In this document: positions 10,501 to 17,955 of the stretch, piece after piece
Position numbering within the stretch: the stretch's first letter is position 1
Layout: the number at the start of each line of letters is the position of its first letter
Assembly (NCBI RefSeq): GCF_900096585.1
Contig: NZ_FMYH01000001.1
Span: 868,001-932,000 of the forward strand
Source: Sanguibacter gelidistatuariae
GTDB lineage: Bacteria > Actinomycetota > Actinomycetes > Actinomycetales > Cellulomonadaceae
DNA: 64,000 nt
Direction of reading: 5' to 3'
Translations under genes and position numbers: made by a program
Notes under the pieces: model-generated
Database searches by the model: none
The model's input: the letters and a program-made list of their open reading frames with translations, nothing else
What the model was told of the DNA's origin: nothing

Positions 10501-11030
10501 TCGCGCTCGCCGAGGACCGCCTCGCCGAGGAGGTTGATGTTCGCCCGGAAGCCCGCCGCGCGCAGCCCCGCGACGTGGCAGGCCAGCCCTGGGCCGGCGT
10601 CGGCCACCAGCCCACCCACGAGCTGATGCAGCCGCGCGCGGGCGGCGGGCACGACGACGCCGGGCAGCACGGCGGCGAGCGCGCCACCGGCCAGCAGCAG
10701 GACGCGGTCCACCGGGCCGAGGAAGGCGCCGGTCACCGGACTGCCGCCTGTGTTGCCCGTGCCCCGCATCCGGGCGAGCTCGCGGGCGGCCACGCGGTTG
10801 TCCTCGGGGCGGGCGACCCGGTCGACGAAGCGGATGGCGAGCTCGAGGCCCGCCGGGTCGGCGACGAGGTGGGCCAGGCGCGCCGACGAGCTGCGCCCGG
10901 CGGAAGGTTGGTTGGCGGCCGCAGCCGCCAGCCACTCGCGGGCGAGGTCCACGGCAGCGTCGGTGAATCTTTCGGCAGCAGGCACAGGTCCATCAGGGAT
11001 CGGTCGATCAGACATCGCTCCATCAGGCAT
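7596..11030 (-). CDS. putA: Bifunctional proline dehydrogenase / glutamate semialdehyde dehydrogenase
   Basis: Converts proline to glutamate in two steps (FAD-dependent proline dehydrogenase, then NAD-dependent L-glutamate gamma-semialdehyde dehydrogenase). The N-terminal half carries the PRODH barrel, with ALQAYLPDS and VRLVKGANLAMERVDAE. The C-terminal half is an aldehyde dehydrogenase with PPWNFPVSIPLGSV and the catalytic cysteine in HAGQKCSAASLL. A tail of about 150 residues ends LREQAVSQTVHRFGHL, the conserved C-terminus of long PutA proteins. No N-terminal DNA-binding domain is visible, so it should not self-regulate. ATG 11030 is used; ATG 11015 and GTG 11132 are alternatives, in a region of short repeats. 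Confidence 0.93.
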   Translation of the reverse strand: MPDGAMSDRPIPDGPVPAAERFTDAAVDLAREWLAAAAANQPSAGRSSSARLAHLVADPAGLELAIRFVDRVARPEDNRVAARELARMRGTGNTGGSPVTGAFLGPVDRVLLLAGGALAAVLPGVVVPAARARLHQLVGGLVADAGPGLACHVAGLRAAGFRANINLLGEAVLGEREAADRTRRLRELIERPDIDYVSIKISAVVSQLSAWDTADAVHRVIATVRPLYLTAAAHGTFLTLDMEEYHDLAPTLAVFLQLMADPELAGAEMGIALQAYLPDSTAALDTVTRAADRRRAVGGAKVKVRLVKGANLAMERVDAELHGWAQAPYPSKADVDAHYVHLLDRALTPERTRSVRIGLASHNLFDVALGHLLARDRGVGAALDVEMLQGMAPAQAEAVRDTVGPLVLYTPAVAEADFDTAVSYLVRRLEENASGENFLHALSGGSQAPEMTAQEDAFRAAVRASGSVSLALRRVPRSEAATWARPGADPRTEDPPRPSPPAFTNTPDTDPALAASRAWAQRVVSRATARRLLADPAPTQVLGTDGDVDAVVARAVGQVGPWGGTTAAQRREVLRTAGRLLEEARTDLVATMVHEAHKTVAEADPEVSEAVDFAVYYAEQALALESVPGAVFIPDGTTVVTPPWNFPVSIPLGSVLASLAAGAPVIVKPSHLTPRCTEVAVRAVREALVAHGHSPDVVQVVRAQEEAGRRLVTHPDVTRVLLTGSLETAQAFARWRPELQVLAETSGKNAIVVTAAADVDLAVADVVHSAFSHAGQKCSAASLLILVGSAGRSARLRRQLADAVASLAVGQATHLATTMGPLTGPPGAKLLRALTTLDPGERWLVRPRRVPALSSGDSPHLWTPGVKVGVASGSFFHLTEVFGPVLGVIRVETLDEAIAAANAVPFGLTGGLHSLDEQEIATWLDRVEVGNAYVNRHITGAIVGRQPFGGWKASVVGPGAKAGGPGYVAQLGRWHDGAGVPSRETDPAAWLAWALADDERAWAELSTDHELAGLRAESNVLRYRPLPHVTVRVGAGAEPCEVDRVLAAARRVGVPATVSHADREGEAEFARRVASGQVTGHIRVVGAAPGLRAAAAARTGSVTVLDSPVVASGRRELVTMLREQAVSQTVHRFGHLPARPPAAP

Positions 11031-11253
11031 GGGTCCATCGTGCGCCCGCTGACCTGCGCGGGCATCCCACAGGGTCGGCAGGGGGCGGGACGCGTGACCG
11101 CGGTCGTGCGCCTCGCGCCCAGGGCGGCCCACGTTTCACAGCGTAGGCACAGCACAGGGCTACTTTCGCCCCAGAACCGGTCCGTAGCGTCCCTACCTGC
11201 CACTCGGTGAATCCAGTCCGGATCACTGTGCCCGGCGTCGTGTGAGGGAGAGC

Positions 11254-12504
11254 ATGAGAAGAGTGATGGGGCGCTTGCGCGTCCGGACGTGGATGATCGC
11301 CGGTGTCGCGGTCCTGGTGATCGCCGGAGCCTCGGTGTACTGGTTCGTGGTGCGCGACTCGTCCGCCGCTGCCGCGCAGTCCCAGACCCAGACGGTGGCA
11401 GCCAGCCTGACGACCCTCGAGAAGAGCGTGACCGGGACCGGGACGCTCACGCCCGGGGTCCAGGAGGATGTCAGCTTCGCCTCCGGTGGGACGGTCACCT
11501 CGGTTCTGGTCGCCGCGGGTGACACCGTGACCGCCGGGCAGACGCTCGCGACGATCGACACGCTCTCCCTCGACGCCGACGTGCTCGCGGCACGAGCCAC
11601 CCTGGCCAAGGCCCAGGCGACCTTGTCCAACAACAGCGACGACGCCGACGGGACCGACGCCTCCGACGCCCAGATCGCGTCGAGCACCAAGCAGGTCGAG
11701 CTCGCGCAGTCTCAGGTCACCTCGGCCGAGGACAAGCTGGCCGGGGCGACCCTGATCGCACCGGTCGACGGGATCCTCACGTCGGTGGACCTGGCCGTCG
11801 GCGACGTCGTCGGAGGGTCCGGGAGCAGCAGTGGCGGCGCCGGATCTGGCTCCGTCTCTGCGTCCGCGGGTGGCGCTACGACTGCCACGACCTCCTCGGC
11901 ATCCTCGGCCCAGTTCACGATCGTCGGGACGACCAGCTGGACCGTCCCGGTCACGGTCGATGAGTCCGACATCGCCTCCTTGACCGTCGGTGACCAGGCT
12001 GAGCTCACGGTGGACAACCTCTCCAGCACCGTCTTCGGGACGGTCACCGAGATCGGTCTGATCTCCACGAGCACCCGCGGAGTCGCCGGATACCCGGTGA
12101 CGATCACGGTCACCGGCGACCCCGACGGTCTCAACGACGGGGTATCGGCCGACGTGTCGATCATCTACGAGCGCCGGACCGACGTCCTCACCGTCCCCAC
12201 GGCCGCCGTGCGTCAGGTAGATGGGGCCTCGGTCGTCGACAAGGTCGCCGCGGACGGTACGCAGGTCGTTACGACCGTGACCATCGGCGAGACGAGCGGT
12301 TCCTCGGTCGAGATCACGGACGGCCTTGCCGAGGGAGACGAGGTGCTCGTGACGATCGTGGCGCAGTCGACCGGCCAGACGGGCCGATCGGGTCAGGACA
12401 CCCAGACCGGCCAGTTCCCCAGCGGCGGCACGATGCCGGACGGCGCGAACTTCCCCGGCGGCCCCGCGATGCCCGGTGGACAGGGAGGGCCCAACGGTGG
12501 CTGA
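11254..12504 (+). CDS. HlyD/MacA-type periplasmic adaptor protein
   Basis: Adaptor of an ABC export system. A basic N-terminus and one membrane anchor (MIAGVAVLVIAGASVYWFVV) lead into the two halves of a lipoyl-like motif (GGTVTSVLVAAGDTVTAGQTLATID and LIAPVDGILTSVDLAVGDVV, shown as separate blocks with the hairpin between them). A beta-barrel region with VTVDESDIASLTVGDQAELTV follows. A Ser/Gly/Ala-rich insert sits before the barrel. The C-terminal 45 residues are a Gly/Pro/Met-rich tail, shared in style with the adaptor at 15699-17885. ATG 11254 follows an AGGGAG tract; GTG 11242 is an alternative. The stop overlaps the start of the ATPase gene. Confidence 0.85.
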   Translation: MRRVMGRLRVRTWMIAGVAVLVIAGASVYWFVVRDSSAAAAQSQTQTVAASLTTLEKSVTGTGTLTPGVQEDVSFASGGTVTSVLVAAGDTVTAGQTLATIDTLSLDADVLAARATLAKAQATLSNNSDDADGTDASDAQIASSTKQVELAQSQVTSAEDKLAGATLIAPVDGILTSVDLAVGDVVGGSGSSSGGAGSGSVSASAGGATTATTSSASSAQFTIVGTTSWTVPVTVDESDIASLTVGDQAELTVDNLSSTVFGTVTEIGLISTSTRGVAGYPVTITVTGDPDGLNDGVSADVSIIYERRTDVLTVPTAAVRQVDGASVVDKVAADGTQVVTTVTIGETSGSSVEITDGLAEGDEVLVTIVAQSTGQTGRSGQDTQTGQFPSGGTMPDGANFPGGPAMPGGQGGPNGG

Positions 12505-13336
12505 GCGCGGCATGGACCTGATGACCTCCGGCAGGTCGGGACGAGGATCGACGGCGACCGAGCCGGCCGTCGACCGCTTCCCGGGTGCCTGGACCACCGA
12601 CCCGACCGCCCCGGTCATCGAGCTGGACGGCGTGGGCAAGACCTACAGCTCGGGCGCGATCGAGTTCGAGGCGCTGCGTGGCATCGACCTGGCCATCCAC
12701 CAGGGCGAGTACGTCGCGATCATGGGACCGTCCGGCTCCGGCAAGTCGACCCTGATGAACATCCTCGGCTGCCTCGACACCCTGACCGTCGGCGAGTACC
12801 GGCTGGCCGGTGAGAACGTCGGCAACCTTGACGAGGAAGACCTCGCCCAGATCCGCAACCAGCGGATCGGCTTCGTCTTCCAGCAGTTCAACCTCCTGCC
12901 GTCGCTGCCCTCGTGGCGCAACGTCGAGCTGCCCCTCGTCTACGGACGGGTCGAGAAGGCCGAGCGCCAGCGGCGAGCCGTGGCCGCGCTCGAGCGGGTC
13001 GGGCTCGCGGACCGGGTCGACAACCGTCCCGGTGAGCTCTCGGGTGGCCAGCAGCAGCGCGTCGCCGTCGCCCGGGCCCTCGTCGGGGAACCCGCCCTGA
13101 TCCTCGCTGACGAGCCGACCGGCAACCTCGACTCGGTCTCGACGGCGGACGTCCTCGCCCTCTTCGACGAGCTGCACGCCCAGGGCCGCACGATCATCCT
13201 CATCACCCACGAGCTCGAGGTCGCCCAGCAGGCGAGCCGGATCGTCTGGGTCCGAGACGGCGCCATCCACTCGGACTCACCGTCCGGGCGCCACGGTGGA
13301 CCGGCCGCTGGCGCACACGAAGGAAGCACCCGATGA
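12497..13336 (+). CDS. MacB-type ABC transporter ATPase
   Basis: ATPase of the LolD/MacB class. All motifs are present: Walker A GPSGSGKST, Q-loop FVFQQFNLLPSL, signature LSGGQQQRVAVARAL, Walker B LILADEPTGNLD and the switch histidine in LITHELEVA. Start GTG 12497 is chosen because a GGGAGGG ribosome site lies 7 bases upstream and it overlaps the adaptor stop. The first 40 residues are a variable leader. The stop overlaps the permease start (ATGA), so adaptor, ATPase and permease are one translationally coupled unit that powers export of an unknown substrate across the cell membrane. Confidence 0.92.
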   Translation: MAERGMDLMTSGRSGRGSTATEPAVDRFPGAWTTDPTAPVIELDGVGKTYSSGAIEFEALRGIDLAIHQGEYVAIMGPSGSGKSTLMNILGCLDTLTVGEYRLAGENVGNLDEEDLAQIRNQRIGFVFQQFNLLPSLPSWRNVELPLVYGRVEKAERQRRAVAALERVGLADRVDNRPGELSGGQQQRVAVARALVGEPALILADEPTGNLDSVSTADVLALFDELHAQGRTIILITHELEVAQQASRIVWVRDGAIHSDSPSGRHGGPAAGAHEGSTR

Positions 13337-14565
13337 CCTGGTCAGAGACATTCCGGACCGGCCTCTCGGCCGTCCGCTCCAACGCCATGCGATCCCTGCT
13401 CACGGTTCTTGGCATCCTCATCGGGATCGCGGCGGTCATCCTCACGGTGGGACTGGGGCTGGGTACCCAGAAGGACGTGAGCGCGGAGATCAGCTCGCTC
13501 GGCTCGAACCTGCTCATCGTCACGCCCGGGTCGAGCACCGACACCTCCGGCATGCGGGGCGGCTTCGGCTCGGCCGCGACGCTCACCCGGTCCGACGCGG
13601 TCGCCCTCGCCTCGGCGGTCAACGCCCCGGACGTCTCCGGGGTGGCCCCCGAGAAGACCAGCTCGCTCGCGATCGAGACGAGCTCGACCAACTGGACCAC
13701 GACCGTCGTGGGGACGACCCCGGCCTGGCTCGACGTGAGGTCCCGCGCACTCTCGAGCGGAGCGTTCTTCACCGACGACGACGAAGCGTCGGGCGCTGCC
13801 GTCGTCGTGCTCGGATCCGAGACCGCGACCGAGCTGTTCGGCTCGGTAGACGTGACCGGATACACGGTGACGATCGAGGACATCCCGTTCACGGTCGTCG
13901 GCGTGCTCGCCTCCGCCGGGTCGGACTCGACGAGCAACCTCGACGACACGGCCGTCATCCCGCTGAGGACCGCGGCCGACCAGGTCATCGGTGGGACGGA
14001 CCGCAACTCGGTCTCGACCATCTATCTCCAGGCGGCGTCGGCCGACCAGCTCTCGGCCGCCTACCAGGAGGCGCAGTCGCTCCTGCTCAACCTGCACTCG
14101 ATCACGGACGCCGACTCGGCGGACTTCTCGATCGCCAGTCAGGACGCCCTCGTGAGCACGGCGACGGCCGTCTACCAGACGCTGACCGTCCTGCTCGTCG
14201 GCATCGCGGCCCTGTCTCTGCTCGTCGGTGGCATCGGCGTCATGAACATCATGCTCGTCTCGGTTACTGAACGAACCCGGGAGATCGGCCTTCGCAAAGC
14301 CCTGGGCGCACCGCCGTGGGCGATCCGCCGACAGTTCCTCGTCGAGGCGGCCGTTCTCGGCCTGGCCGGTGGCGTGGCCGGTGTGGCGCTCGGCATCGGG
14401 GCGGCGAAGATCTTGCCCGGTGTCCTGGACACCTCGATCGTCATCTCCCCGGTCGCTGTGGTCGGGTCCCTGGTGATCGCCGTCGCGATCGGCATCACCT
14501 TCGGTGTCTACCCGGCGTCGCGCGCGGCACGGCTCGCGCCCATCGACGCCCTTCGCAGCGAATGA
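13333..14565 (+). CDS. MacB-type ABC transporter permease
   Basis: A 410-residue permease with MacB/FtsX topology. One N-terminal membrane helix (SLLTVLGILIGIAAVILTV) is followed by a large extracytoplasmic domain (about residues 45-275). Three C-terminal helices follow, with the conserved block GGIGVMNIMLVSVTERTREI then GLRKALGA, and finally YPASRAARLAPIDALR. These motifs define the family. It couples with the preceding ATPase through an ATGA overlap. Such mechanotransmission permeases move lipoproteins, peptides or antibiotics; the substrate cannot be read from sequence. Confidence 0.92.
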   Translation: MTWSETFRTGLSAVRSNAMRSLLTVLGILIGIAAVILTVGLGLGTQKDVSAEISSLGSNLLIVTPGSSTDTSGMRGGFGSAATLTRSDAVALASAVNAPDVSGVAPEKTSSLAIETSSTNWTTTVVGTTPAWLDVRSRALSSGAFFTDDDEASGAAVVVLGSETATELFGSVDVTGYTVTIEDIPFTVVGVLASAGSDSTSNLDDTAVIPLRTAADQVIGGTDRNSVSTIYLQAASADQLSAAYQEAQSLLLNLHSITDADSADFSIASQDALVSTATAVYQTLTVLLVGIAALSLLVGGIGVMNIMLVSVTERTREIGLRKALGAPPWAIRRQFLVEAAVLGLAGGVAGVALGIGAAKILPGVLDTSIVISPVAVVGSLVIAVAIGITFGVYPASRAARLAPIDALRSE

Positions 14566-14648
14566 CGGTTCCCGCTGCGTCGCGCTCTGCAGCCGTGCCG
14601 TCACCTGTTCGTGAGCTCGTTCCCGTTCCCGTCCCTCAGGAGGATTCC

Positions 14649-15668
14649 ATGTCTCACCATCTCGCACCGTCTCGTCCCGCTTCCTCCCGTCCCGCCCCCG
14701 GGCGCCGCCTGTTCGCCGCCGGCCCGCTCGTGGCCTGTGCCGCGGGCCTGGCCCTGGCTCTCGCCGGGTGCTCCGGTGGCTCGGGCGACGCAGCGAGCCC
14801 GACGACGGCCGCGTCCACCAAGCAGGCCGCCGCCGACCGCGCGGGGGGTGGGCAGGGCACCCGCGGTGCGGCGTCTGGCACTTCGGGTCTCATCGCCTCG
14901 CTGACAGGCAGCGTCATCCAGGTGCAGGGCTCCGACTCCCAGACCGCCGTGAGCTTCGGCGACGCCACGACGGTCACGCAGACCCTCGCCGCGACCGCAG
15001 CCGAGGTGACGGTCGGCAGCTGCGTCGTGGTCATGGGCGGCGTCGCGACCGAAACGTCGACCGAGTCCACGGCCGCCACCTCGGTTGCGGTCTCCGCGGC
15101 CGTCGACGGCGCGTGTACGACCGGCTTCGGGGGAGGGGGCGGCGGCGGCCGCCCGACCGGCGGGGACGACGCAGCGGCCGGAGGCGATATGCCGACGGAT
15201 ATGCCGACGGACATGCCGACCGACATGCCGACCGACATGCCGACCGACATGCCGACCGACATGCCGACCGACATGGCCGGCGGCGCCGGCGGGGGCGGTG
15301 GCTTCGGCTCCTTCACGACGGGCGTGGTGACAGCGGTGGACGGCACGACTGTCACGGTTGCGACCACCGCCCAGGACGGGAGCGCCTCGACCGTGACCGT
15401 CGCCCTCGACGACGCGACCACGTACACGGCGACGACCAACACCGACACCTCGGCGATCGTCGTCGGGCTGTGCGCCCGGGTCTCCGGTGACGCCGACTCG
15501 AGCGGAACCGTGACCGCCACGAGCATTGCGCTGACCGAGGCCGGCGACGACGGTTGCAGCACCCGGGGAGCGGGCGGCATGGGCGGTATGGGCGGGCTGG
15601 GCGGCCCCGGAAGCGGCGGAGGCGGCGGAGCTCCCTCCGGCACGGCCAGCTCGAACGCCAAGAACTAG
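14649..15668 (+). CDS. Lipoprotein with two DUF5666-like domains and MPTD repeat
   Basis: A 339-residue secreted lipoprotein. The lipobox is LAGC with Cys41, after an Ala/Leu-rich signal peptide. Two similar beta-rich domains follow. The first is at about residues 78-155 (SGLIASLTGSVIQVQGSDS). The second begins near residue 215 (TTGVVTAVDGTTVTVATTA). Each contains one or two Cys and ends in a repeated VxVSxxxD-like strand, the pattern of DUF5666 proteins. The linker holds seven tandem MPTD units flanked by glycine runs. AGGAGG lies 5 bases before the ATG. It sits between the MacAB-like genes and a second adaptor, so an accessory role in that export machine is likely but unproven. Confidence 0.75.
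   Translation: MSHHLAPSRPASSRPAPGRRLFAAGPLVACAAGLALALAGCSGGSGDAASPTTAASTKQAAADRAGGGQGTRGAASGTSGLIASLTGSVIQVQGSDSQTAVSFGDATTVTQTLAATAAEVTVGSCVVVMGGVATETSTESTAATSVAVSAAVDGACTTGFGGGGGGGRPTGGDDAAAGGDMPTDMPTDMPTDMPTDMPTDMPTDMPTDMAGGAGGGGGFGSFTTGVVTAVDGTTVTVATTAQDGSASTVTVALDDATTYTATTNTDTSAIVVGLCARVSGDADSSGTVTATSIALTEAGDDGCSTRGAGGMGGMGGLGGPGSGGGGGAPSGTASSNAKN
15189..15272 (+). repeat. Seven 12-base tandem repeats encoding MPTD
   Basis: Seven in-frame units of ATGCCGACSGAY. The first two units carry CGG and the last five are identical (ATGCCGACCGAC). An eighth partial unit decays into ATGGCC. The low divergence of the last five copies suggests recent expansion by slipped-strand replication. Unit number may therefore vary between strains without shifting the frame. 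Confidence 0.95.
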
Positions 15669-15698
15669 ACGGTACGAAAGAGGAAGAGGACACGTCTC

Positions 15699-17885
15699 AT
15701 GCCTGAGCAGACAGCACTTACCACGGCCACGCCCACGGCCACGCCCACGGCGGCGCGGCGTCGTCGCCTCCGTCGCCGCCGACGGATCGTCGCCTCCTCC
15801 TCGATCGCGGCGGTCATGGTTCTCGTCGTCGCCGGGGTGACCGTGGCCAGCGGCCGCAGCACAAGCGGCTACCGGACCGCCGAGGCGGGTCAGGGATCGG
15901 TCGAGCAGCTGGTCGAGGCCGTGGGCACGGTCGCTTCGGCATCCCGGTCCGACGCCGCCTTCAAGGTGGGCGGGACCGTGAGCGAGATCAAGGTCGCCGT
16001 CGGCGGGACCGTCGCAGCCGGTGACGTCCTCGCCCTCCTGGACACGACGGACCTGGAGGAGGCCGTCGAGGCGGCCGAGGCGGCGTTGGCCGACGCCGAG
16101 CAGGCGTTGCAGGACGACCGGGACTCCCAGACGTCGTCGACCACGACCACGTCCTCGACGACCACGTCGACCTCGTCGACCTCGTCGAGCACGACGACGG
16201 CCGGGAACGTCGCCTACACGTCCGGGTCGGCGACCATCGCCACGGCCGGGCACACGACGGCTCCCGCCGCCTCAGCAGACGACGCGACCGAGGCCGCGTC
16301 GACGTCGGTCAGCAACGCGGTCTATCTGGTCGCGTCTGCCTCGACAGTCCGGACGGCCGCAACCGCGACCACCGCAACGGATGTCGCGACGGCGCAGCGG
16401 GGCGTCGACGACGCCGTGACTGCCGTCACGGCCGCGCAGCAGGCGCTCCTGGACCAGTACGCGGTCGCGAGCGCGGCCCTGGCCACAGCCAGCACCTCGC
16501 TGAGCGGCTCGCAGACCGTGTGCCAGGCCTTCCTCGACCTGACACCGGGCGACGACGTCGACCTCGACGCCATCGACCCTGCGGACGCGGCCGCCTACCT
16601 GGGCGCGGCTCAGGCGGCACTCGCGGCACAGCAGCAGGCGCACACCGACGCCTCCGCAGCCTTGACCGCCTGCCAGACGGCGATCAGCACGGTCCTCACC
16701 GACCAGACGAGCACGGACACGGCTCAGCAGGCACTGTCCTTGCGGGTGACCGATCTCGACGCCGCCGTCGCCCAGGTCCAGACGGCATTCGCGGCTCTGC
16801 AGGCCGCCATCGACGCTCAGCCGAGCACGACGGGCCCGACGAGCCCGGCGACCGATCCGTCTGCTCCGGGCACGACCCCGACCGCGCCGGGTGGGAGCAC
16901 CGGTGGGTCGGTCACGGACGGGGGCACGCCGTCGCAGGGGTCGACCGGTTCGAGCGGCTCCGGTGCACCGTCCGGGAGCCAGTCAGGGGCTAGCTCCGGT
17001 TCGACCGGTTCGCCCGGAGGTGGTTCGGCCGCAGGCAGCTCCGCTGCCGGTGGCTCGTCGGGCGGTTCGAGCGCAGGCGCGTCTGGCAGTGCCGGGGGCA
17101 CCAATGTGGCCTCGGCCGCGGACCTGGTGGCCGACCAGGCAGAGATCGACGTCGCCACATCCGACGTCGCCATCGCCCAGCAGAACCTCACGCTCGCGAG
17201 CCTCACCAGCCCGATCGCTGGGACGGTCGCGCAGATCACGCTGGCCGTCGGCGACTCGGTGACGGCGTCGTCGACCACCTCGGTCGTCACCGTCATCGGG
17301 GAAGACGGGTACGTCGTCTCCCTGACCGTGCCGTTGACGTCGGTCAACATCCTGGCAGCCGGTCAGGCGGCGACGATCACGACCGCGAGCGCGTCAGCCC
17401 AGCTCACCGGGGTGGTGAGCGAGATCGGCATCCTCGACGTCTCGACGACGTCCACGCCGTCCTACGCCGTGACCATCGCCCTCGAGGCGACCGACCAGCC
17501 GCTGTTCAACGGGGCATCGGCCCAGGTCGCCATCACTGCGGAGGCCGCCGCTGAGACCCTCACCGTGCCCAGCTCCGCGGTGCACAGGACGGGATCGAAG
17601 TACACGGTCCAGGTGCTCAAGTCCGGGGAGCCGACGTCGGTCGACGTCGAGGTCGGGGCGATCGGCCCGGAGCGGACTGAGATCACCTCGGGCCTGTCGG
17701 CCGGGGATGCCGTGATCCTCGCGGACCTGTCCCAGCCCATGACGACCGACGACTCGACCACGGACAGCAGCGGTGGTCTCACAGGTCTTGGCGGATCGAC
17801 CTCTGACTCCGCGACGACCGGAGGAGCCGGTGGCTTCCCCGGTGGCGGCGGATTCTCTGGGGGAGGCACCCCGCCCGGTTTCTGA
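15699..17885 (+). CDS. Oversized HlyD-family adaptor with low-complexity inserts
   Basis: A 728-residue adaptor, far longer than the usual 350-450. A strongly basic N-terminus (RRRRLRRRRR) precedes one membrane helix (SIAAVMVLVVAGVTV). The first lipoyl half is near residues 85-110 (GGTVSEIKVAVGGTVAAGD). The long helical hairpin is interrupted by a Ser/Thr-rich block near residues 148-170 and later by a Gly/Ser/Pro-rich block (about 370-465). The second lipoyl half (SPIAGTVAQITLAVGDSV) and the beta-barrel follow, then a Gly-rich tail. A purine-rich AGGAAGAGGA lies upstream of ATG. No second ATPase or permease is nearby, so it may share the MacB unit at 12.5-14.6 kb. Confidence 0.8.
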   Translation: MPEQTALTTATPTATPTAARRRRLRRRRRIVASSSIAAVMVLVVAGVTVASGRSTSGYRTAEAGQGSVEQLVEAVGTVASASRSDAAFKVGGTVSEIKVAVGGTVAAGDVLALLDTTDLEEAVEAAEAALADAEQALQDDRDSQTSSTTTTSSTTTSTSSTSSSTTTAGNVAYTSGSATIATAGHTTAPAASADDATEAASTSVSNAVYLVASASTVRTAATATTATDVATAQRGVDDAVTAVTAAQQALLDQYAVASAALATASTSLSGSQTVCQAFLDLTPGDDVDLDAIDPADAAAYLGAAQAALAAQQQAHTDASAALTACQTAISTVLTDQTSTDTAQQALSLRVTDLDAAVAQVQTAFAALQAAIDAQPSTTGPTSPATDPSAPGTTPTAPGGSTGGSVTDGGTPSQGSTGSSGSGAPSGSQSGASSGSTGSPGGGSAAGSSAAGGSSGGSSAGASGSAGGTNVASAADLVADQAEIDVATSDVAIAQQNLTLASLTSPIAGTVAQITLAVGDSVTASSTTSVVTVIGEDGYVVSLTVPLTSVNILAAGQAATITTASASAQLTGVVSEIGILDVSTTSTPSYAVTIALEATDQPLFNGASAQVAITAEAAAETLTVPSSAVHRTGSKYTVQVLKSGEPTSVDVEVGAIGPERTEITSGLSAGDAVILADLSQPMTTDDSTTDSSGGLTGLGGSTSDSATTGGAGGFPGGGGFSGGGTPPGF

Positions 17886-17893
17886 GACGACAA

Positions 17894-17928
17894 GAGCTCG
17901 CTTCCTCGCATGGCGCGGAAGCGAGCTC
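17894..17928. terminator. Bidirectional terminator hairpin
   Basis: Perfect 12-base arms GAGCTCGCTTCC (17894-17905) and GGAAGCGAGCTC (17917-17928), with an 11-base loop that can itself pair CGC with GCG. It lies between the adaptor stop (17885) and the convergent SseB-like gene (stop 17956), where a shared terminator is expected. T-rich tracts are short on both sides. Confidence 0.75.
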
Positions 17929-17955
17929 AAGCCGTCCAGACCGGGCGGCCTCGGG

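Noticed and set aside
7788-11210. Very long open frame on the plus strand opposite putA (over 1100 codons)
   Set aside because: Composition is Arg/Gly/Val/Asp-rich with no domain. The opposite strand encodes a full PutA. Long antisense frames are expected at this GC content.
13342-14667. Long minus-strand frame opposite the MacB permease
   Set aside because: Shadow frame: charged low-complexity translation, while the plus strand has all MacB motifs.
15189-15272. CRISPR-like regular repeats
   Set aside because: Units are 12 bases with no spacers and are in frame within a gene; this is a coding tandem repeat.
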